Below are positions 59,875 through 64,000 of a stretch of DNA of 64,000 nt, piece after piece; position 1 is the stretch's first letter; the number at the start of each line of letters is the position of its first letter. This stretch comes from Schaalia dentiphila ATCC 17982 (lineage in GTDB: Bacteria > Actinomycetota > Actinomycetes > Actinomycetales > Actinomycetaceae), in NCBI RefSeq assembly GCF_000154225.1, contig NZ_DS264586.1, positions 2,262,527 to 2,326,526 on the forward strand. Reading direction: 5' to 3'. The notes beneath the pieces were generated by a model. That model was given only the letters and a program-made list of their open reading frames with translations, searched no databases and had not been told where the DNA came from. The position numbers were made by a program, and so were the translations under genes.

Positions 59875-61197
59875 TCAGCCGTTCGCCCGGTCGGCCTCAA
59901 TCGCCTGTTCGACCAGGGCCTCGTCAACGGGCAGAGCCTCGCGCGCGTAGGCGGCAGCATCATCCTGAGTGTCGGCGATCTGCTCGGCGATCGAGTCGGC
60001 CTCGCGGCGCAGCTCGGCCCCATCGAGAACCGAAGCCCGGGCGAGGGTGCGGGCCTGGGCGCGGTGCTCGTCCGTGTACTCCAGGTCGTCGGCGTGCTTG
60101 CGCACGAGGACGCGGATGAGCTTGCGACGCAGGTTCTCCTCGCGCAGGACGGCGGAGCGCTCGCGCAGCCAGCCGACCGCGAGGACGACAAGGAGGGCGA
60201 CACCCAACCAGCCGATGATCGGGTACATGCCGCCAATCAGCTTCTTGAAGCCCATGAGCGAGGCCGCATAGCCCACCGCAACAACGCCGACGAGGACGAT
60301 GCGCATGCGGCCGGTCTCCCCACCGGAGAATCGGCGCGCCGTTGAGTAGAACAGCGAAAAGACCGTGTTGTAGATGAGCGCGAAAATGATGAGCGTGTAG
60401 ACGAAAGCGAAGGCCGGGTGGATCGAGCGTGCGATCTCGAGGGCGGGAACGTTGACGTCCCAGACGCGATCCATGTTCAGGTACAGGCACAGGGCGTCCG
60501 CGCCGATAACGAGGGCAATGATGGTGCCGCCGAGGCGCCCCGCACGCCGGGCTTCACCGATGCGCAACACCGAGCCGCCAAGCACGAAGGCCATCGCGAT
60601 GCCGTTGACGACGCACAGTGCGAAGTAGTTGATCGTGGAGAGCCACAGGTTTGGCAGCGCCGGGGTGACCTGGGTCGCGGCAGCGTTGAGCTCGGCGAGG
60701 CCCGGATGGGGCGTCGTGAGCGAATAGATGGTGAGGATCGTGATCGCGACAATGATCATGGGCGTAAACACGCCGATCACCTTCATGATCCGGTCGAAGT
60801 CCAGGAATGCTGTGAGAATGACGAGCACCGCGCACAGGGCACTGCCCGCCCACGCAGGCAGACCGAACTGCTGCTCGAGGTTCGCGCCCGCGCCCGCGAG
60901 CATCACGAAGCCCATCGCGAAGCCCGAGAAGACGAGCACCACATCGATGACGCGGCGCAGCGCCGGGTGGGTGATGCGCTCGAAGACCACGTCGTGGTGG
61001 CCGGATCGGTAGTAGGAGCCCAGCTGGAGCGCGACGACGCCGAAGACGACGTTGAGGACGCCCAGGACCGCGATGCCGATCAGGCCCTTCGCGCCAAAAG
61101 ACAGGAAGTACTGGAGCAGATCCTGGCCGCTCGCCAGGCCCGCGCCAATGATGACTCCCACGTAGGCGAAGGCGACAGAGAGGTACTTCTTGGACAT
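59875..61197 (-). CDS. YkvI-like membrane transporter
   Basis: A 440-residue protein with about ten hydrophobic helices (residues 1-345) and a charged, helical cytosolic tail of about 95 residues. The first helix AYVGVIIGAGLASGQDLLQYF is the hallmark of YkvI-type proteins in the APC superfamily. Substrate unknown. The stop lies one nt past the ogt stop (convergent). The ATG at 61197 is preceded by CTGGAGGGACCCA. Confidence 0.85.
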   Translation of the reverse strand: MSKKYLSVAFAYVGVIIGAGLASGQDLLQYFLSFGAKGLIGIAVLGVLNVVFGVVALQLGSYYRSGHHDVVFERITHPALRRVIDVVLVFSGFAMGFVMLAGAGANLEQQFGLPAWAGSALCAVLVILTAFLDFDRIMKVIGVFTPMIIVAITILTIYSLTTPHPGLAELNAAATQVTPALPNLWLSTINYFALCVVNGIAMAFVLGGSVLRIGEARRAGRLGGTIIALVIGADALCLYLNMDRVWDVNVPALEIARSIHPAFAFVYTLIIFALIYNTVFSLFYSTARRFSGGETGRMRIVLVGVVAVGYAASLMGFKKLIGGMYPIIGWLGVALLVVLAVGWLRERSAVLREENLRRKLIRVLVRKHADDLEYTDEHRAQARTLARASVLDGAELRREADSIAEQIADTQDDAAAYAREALPVDEALVEQAIEADRANG

Positions 61198-61320
61198 TGG
61201 GTCCCTCCAGTGGTGAACGTTTCACGAGGCCGAGGTCTCTTCCACGGTAGAGGCGCAGCCGGGAGGGATGCACGTCCGTGGGAAATTGTTCACGCTCACG
61301 ATGAGTAACAGAGGCGCAGA

Positions 61321-61330
61321 TGTGTACACA
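61321..61330 (+). promoter_or_regulatory. Operator-like palindrome of the toxin-antitoxin pair
   Basis: TGTGTACACA is a perfect 10-bp palindrome just upstream of a TAAAAT minus-10 (61337-61342). Phd/YefM antitoxins bind such sites to repress their own operon. Confidence 0.6.
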
Positions 61331-61336
61331 ATGTAT

Positions 61337-61342
61337 TAAAAT
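61337..61342 (+). promoter_or_regulatory. minus-10 box, leaderless start of antitoxin gene
   Basis: TAAAAT ends six nt before the ATG at 61349, with no ribosome site. Confidence 0.55.
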
Positions 61343-61348
61343 AACACT

Positions 61349-61612
61349 ATGAAGACACTCGCTACGACGCTGTCTACTCGAGAGCTCCGTGCAAACCTCT
61401 CCGACGTCCTCGGACGAGCCTCCTACGGCGGTGAACGAATCGGAGTAACAAAGAACGGCCGCCTCGCGGCAATCGTGATCGGCGTCGATGACCTGTTGGC
61501 CTTGGAAGAACTCGAGGATGCACGCGATCTCGCGGCCTTCCGCGAGGCGGTACGCAACGACGACGGGCAGCGCGTCAGCCTGGCCGACCTGCGCGCTGAG
61601 CTCAACGACTAG
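61349..61612 (+). CDS. Phd/YefM family antitoxin
   Basis: An 87-residue antitoxin. The N-terminal DNA-binding fold reads LSTRELRANLSDVLGRASYGGERIGVTKNGRLAAIVIG. The acidic C-terminal helix (LEELEDARDLAAFREAV) neutralises the toxin. Two nt separate its stop from the toxin ATG. It is likely a self-repressor acting at TGTGTACACA. Confidence 0.93.
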   Translation: MKTLATTLSTRELRANLSDVLGRASYGGERIGVTKNGRLAAIVIGVDDLLALEELEDARDLAAFREAVRNDDGQRVSLADLRAELND

Positions 61613-61614
61613 CG

Positions 61615-61872
61615 ATGTACCGCGTCGAATTCACCTCAGCGGCGGCGCGACAGGTACGCAAGCTGGATCGGCCGGTGCGCGCCCGCTTGCTGAATGCCAT
61701 CGAATCACTCGCCACTTCTCCTCGACCCGACGGAGTCAAGAATCTTGCGAGCACGGAGAACGCGTGGCGCATCCGCGTCGGCGACTACCGGATCATCTAC
61801 TCAATTGAAGACGACGTCCTCGTCGTGACGGTCGTGCGCGTCGCACACCGCCGCGAGGTCTACCGCTCGTAG
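61615..61872 (+). CDS. RelE/ParE family toxin
   Basis: An 85-residue toxin (YRVEFTSAAARQVRKLDRPV, AWRIRVGDYRIIYSIEDDVL, RVAHRREVYRS). The Arg and Tyr/His positions near the C terminus fit RelE-type mRNA interferases, and pairing with a Phd/YefM antitoxin is common. RelE acts on ribosomal mRNA; ParE on gyrase. I favour RelE because of the basic motif RRxxVY. Confidence 0.92.
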   Translation: MYRVEFTSAAARQVRKLDRPVRARLLNAIESLATSPRPDGVKNLASTENAWRIRVGDYRIIYSIEDDVLVVTVVRVAHRREVYRS

Positions 61873-61874
61873 CA

Positions 61875-62597
61875 TTACTTGCCTTCGAGGAGCGGGATCG
61901 GCGGGCGCGGGGCCTGCATCGAGTTGATCGGGGCCTCGGGATCCGCGTAGCCGAGCGCGAAACCGGTGATGAACCGGTAGCCCTCGGGGATTTCGAACTC
62001 AGCTTCGACAGGCTCGCGCCAGGTGGCGAGGATGCCGACCGGGCAGGAGTCGATGCCACGCGACTTGGCGGACAGGAACAGTGTCTGGAGCATGAGGCCG
62101 GCGTCCATGGCGCTCCACGGGAGCATGTCCTCGTGGACGAAGACGAAGCCCATGACGGGAGCGTCGAATGCCGTGACGTTGCGGCGGTTCACACGGTTGC
62201 GCCCCTCGATGTCGGCGCGCTCGATGCCGTGGATGCCGTAGAGAAGCTTCGCAACCTCGATCTGGGCGGGGCGAACCTCGTCCGGGTAGCGCTTGCGCAC
62301 GGGGAAGTCGCCGTCGGGAACGGGAATCTCGACGTCCGGGTCCTCAGCCTTGCGCGCGTGGGCAGCTATCTCCTCGTCGAAGAGACGGCCGTAGTGTTCG
62401 CGCAGGCACTGGGCGCGCTCGCCCGTGGCCAGGGCGACGCGGAAGGCACGCGTGTTGGACCAGGACGGCGCGGTCGTCGCGTCGGCGAGGATCGCGTCGA
62501 GGACCTCGGCGGGAATCTCCCGGTCTGTAAAGGCGCGCGTGGAGCGGCGCGAGGCGGTCAGGGCCGAAAAGTCGTTCGTCTCAACGTTGAGTGTCAT
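61875..62597 (-). CDS. Nitroreductase family flavoprotein
   Basis: A 240-residue FMN enzyme. The N-terminal ASRRSTRAFTDREIPAEVLDAIL and TTAPSWSNTRAFRVALA form the FMN site; DAGLMLQTLFLSAKSRGIDSCPVG and FALGYADPEAPIN follow the usual pattern. It reduces nitro or quinone compounds with NAD(P)H. The ATG at 62597 has TAGCCT ending six nt upstream. Convergent with the toxin gene. Confidence 0.92.
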   Translation of the reverse strand: MTLNVETNDFSALTASRRSTRAFTDREIPAEVLDAILADATTAPSWSNTRAFRVALATGERAQCLREHYGRLFDEEIAAHARKAEDPDVEIPVPDGDFPVRKRYPDEVRPAQIEVAKLLYGIHGIERADIEGRNRVNRRNVTAFDAPVMGFVFVHEDMLPWSAMDAGLMLQTLFLSAKSRGIDSCPVGILATWREPVEAEFEIPEGYRFITGFALGYADPEAPINSMQAPRPPIPLLEGK

Positions 62598-62603
62598 GCT
62601 CTG

Positions 62604-62609
62604 AGGCTA
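62604..62609 (-). promoter_or_regulatory. minus-10-like box, leaderless start of nitroreductase gene
   Basis: TAGCCT on the minus strand ends six nt before the ATG at 62597. Confidence 0.45.
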
Positions 62610-62877
62610 CCCCCGTGATTCATCTGAACACTGGGACGATCCACCTACTGGGCGCGGTTATCCGACAATAGCCGTTGACAACCGCGGGCTCGGCGCTCAG
62701 CACAACACCTGAACACATGTAACATACAACACAGTTTCCCGGCATGACATCATCAGCCGTCATGACGTCTAACAAGTAGCGCGCAGCCAGCCTCACCGCC
62801 GGCATCACGCTGCCACACGTTCCAACGTCCGACCAGGAACACAATCACATCGTCGGACCCTCACGAAGGAATACATC

Positions 62878-63135
62878 ATGCTGTCACTTATCGGAATGGT
62901 CATTACCGGTGCCGTCCTCGGTGCACTCGCACGACTCATCATGCGAGGCGAACAGAACATCTCCATCCTGTGGACCATCATCCTCGGCGCGATCGGCGCA
63001 CTCATCGGCGGCACTATCGCCAGCTTCTTCGGCGTTGCCGACACCAGCGGAATCGACTGGATTAGGTGGGCCCTGTCCCTGATTGCCGCCATCGGCGCAA
63101 TCTCGGTCTACCTCAAGCTCGCCGGTCGCAAGTGA
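62878..63135 (+). CDS. GlsB/YeaQ/YmgE family membrane protein
   Basis: An 85-residue protein with three hydrophobic helices (MLSLIGMVITGAVLGALARL, WTIILGAIGALIGGTIASFF, WALSLIAAIGAISVYL). It matches the transglycosylase-associated/GlsB family, found near Gls24/Asp23 stress genes. ACGAAGGAATACATC precedes the ATG. The Asp23 gene follows 251 nt downstream, so the stress link is supported by context. Confidence 0.9.
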   Translation: MLSLIGMVITGAVLGALARLIMRGEQNISILWTIILGAIGALIGGTIASFFGVADTSGIDWIRWALSLIAAIGAISVYLKLAGRK

Positions 63136-63386
63136 ACAACACTCACTGACACACCCCGAATAGCGACGCCACCAAACTCAGTGGCATACGCCACATAAGA
63201 AGGTCGTGAGGTTTTCATAGCCTGAAGCGTCTTCTTCATAACGCGGCAACCATGACGGGCAGCAAGACAAGTTAATCCGGCTACACACTGGCCGACTAAG
63301 GAAGCCACCACGGTGCCTGACTGACCACTTGCTGATCCGCGCACAACCCCGTCCAATCATCTCTCGACGAAACGAAAGAGGCTCAC

Positions 63387-63863
63387 ATGAGCAAGAACAC
63401 CATCCCCCAGACCGGCCAGCAGCGCGAGCGCAATGAGAACGCCGAAGAGGAAAAGACCCTGCGCGGTCCCCTCCAGACCGAGCACGGCGTGACGACGATC
63501 GACGAGAACGTGGTCGCCAAGATCGCCGGAATGGCCGCTCGCGAGGTGCCCGGCGTCTACGACATGGGCAACGCCGTTCGCCGCGCCTTCAGCGCTGTCA
63601 CGGACCGCATCCCCAACGCCCAGACCAACGTCGCCGGCGGCGTGAGCGTGCAGAAGGGTGAGACCCAGGCTGCCATCGAGATCACCATCGTCATCGACTA
63701 CGGCGTCTCGATCGTTGAGGTCTCCAACGCGATTCGTCGCAATGTCATCGAGCAGCTTGAGGGCACCACGGGCCTTGAGGTCGTCGAGGTTAACATCAAC
63801 GTCACCGACGTCCACCTTCCCGACGAAGACGCTGACGATTCCGAACCTGCCGACCTCAAGTGA
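63387..63863 (+). CDS. Asp23/Gls24 family envelope stress protein
   Basis: A 158-residue protein. A disordered, acidic N terminus (about 1-28) is followed by the Asp23 core (TTIDENVVAKIAGMAAREVPGVYDM, VQKGETQAAIEITIVIDYGVSI, GLEVVEVNINVTDVHLP). Asp23 proteins coat the inner face of the membrane and respond to wall or alkaline stress. CGAAAGAGGCTCAC precedes the ATG. The next small membrane gene probably provides its anchor. Confidence 0.92.
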   Translation: MSKNTIPQTGQQRERNENAEEEKTLRGPLQTEHGVTTIDENVVAKIAGMAAREVPGVYDMGNAVRRAFSAVTDRIPNAQTNVAGGVSVQKGETQAAIEITIVIDYGVSIVEVSNAIRRNVIEQLEGTTGLEVVEVNINVTDVHLPDEDADDSEPADLK

Positions 63864-63896
63864 TTCACCCCGACGCTCTGATCTGAGGAATTTCTT

Positions 63897-64000
63897 ATGA
63901 AGACAACGCACCTGGCCCTCCTCACGGGCCTGTTCCTAGGAACCATTCTTGCCTTCGGCTCTTTCGCCGACTTCGTTCTGGTCGCCCTCTGCGGCCTGGT
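63897..64000 (+). CDS. Small membrane protein, DUF2273-like (truncated by window end)
   Basis: The first 34 codons (MKTTHLALLTGLFLGTILAF, then GSFADFVLVALCGLV) form one to two hydrophobic helices. TGAGGAATTTCTT precedes the ATG. Asp23 genes are often followed by a DUF2273 anchor protein, and this start fits that pattern. The end is not in the window. Confidence 0.65.
   Translation, partial: MKTTHLALLTGLFLGTILAFGSFADFVLVALCGL

Noticed and set aside
62620..62844. Small Cys-containing minus-strand open frame
   Set aside because: No ribosome site or family resemblance; it lies in the promoter region of the GlsB-like gene.

Overview
This window looks like a chromosome segment of a high-GC Gram-positive actinobacterium. 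The best fit is the Actinomyces/Schaalia group of Actinomycetaceae. The reasons are the GC-rich codon use, DUF3107 and DUF3117 marker proteins, an AdnAB-type recombination nuclease, LAXTG-type (class E sortase) surface proteins, an RpfB-type resuscitation factor, and gene neighbourhoods that match mycobacterial ones as I remember them (tatD-rpf-ksgA-ispE; rplY-prs-glmU-tRNA-Gln-TetR; dapE-LOG-DUF3117-methyltransferase-mrp). The genus is inferred from gene content and not proven. I see no insertion sequence, prophage or CRISPR array.

Layout. 1-7150: DNA repair (adnA and the start of adnB), DUF3107, a ferritin-like protein and a DEAD-box RNA helicase. 7157-7723: a gene-free stretch holding a four-copy direct/inverted repeat. 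7724-14000: a membrane-anchored AlbA_2 (Schlafen-type) protein, a GntR/YtrA-regulated ABC exporter with a CPBP protease, and glycogen phosphorylase. 14000-16800: two sortase-anchored surface proteins, both with LAXTG signals. 16900-30700: MarC, a PHP phosphoesterase, an asparagine-permease-like transporter with L-asparaginase, Xaa-Pro aminopeptidase, a stress/MgtE-like/DUF1003/Mrp group, an O-methyltransferase, DUF3117, LOG, DapE and a degenerate phosphohexomutase-like protein. 30700-37400: a BMP lipoprotein, GDP-mannose synthesis (manC), rplY, prs, a C-terminally truncated glmU, tRNA-Gln, a TetR regulator and a twin DUF1540 protein.

37700-42720 is the most unusual part: an eight-gene minus-strand operon of visibly lower GC. 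It encodes three small type VII-like helical proteins, a 590-residue WXG-type effector ending in a TNT (NAD+ glycohydrolase) domain, its immunity protein, a headless second TNT cassette and two further immunity-like proteins. No type VII secretion machinery lies in the window.

42800-55800: ABC-F protein, ispE, ksgA, DUF4230, two related G5/DUF348 cell-wall enzymes (SLT-type and RpfB), tatD, a DJ-1 protein and a very large MacB-like ABC protein with a pentapeptide-like insert. 56000-64000: GNAT, a CPA1 antiporter, a stand-alone protoglobin overlapping an Ogt DNA repair gene, a YkvI-like transporter, a Phd/RelE toxin-antitoxin pair, a nitroreductase, and a GlsB/Asp23/DUF2273-like envelope-stress group that runs off the end.

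Two genome-wide habits stand out. At least twelve genes have a TANNNT-like minus-10 box only 6-7 nt before the start codon, which predicts leaderless mRNAs. Many terminators reuse the same arm, ACGAGGCCGGGG.
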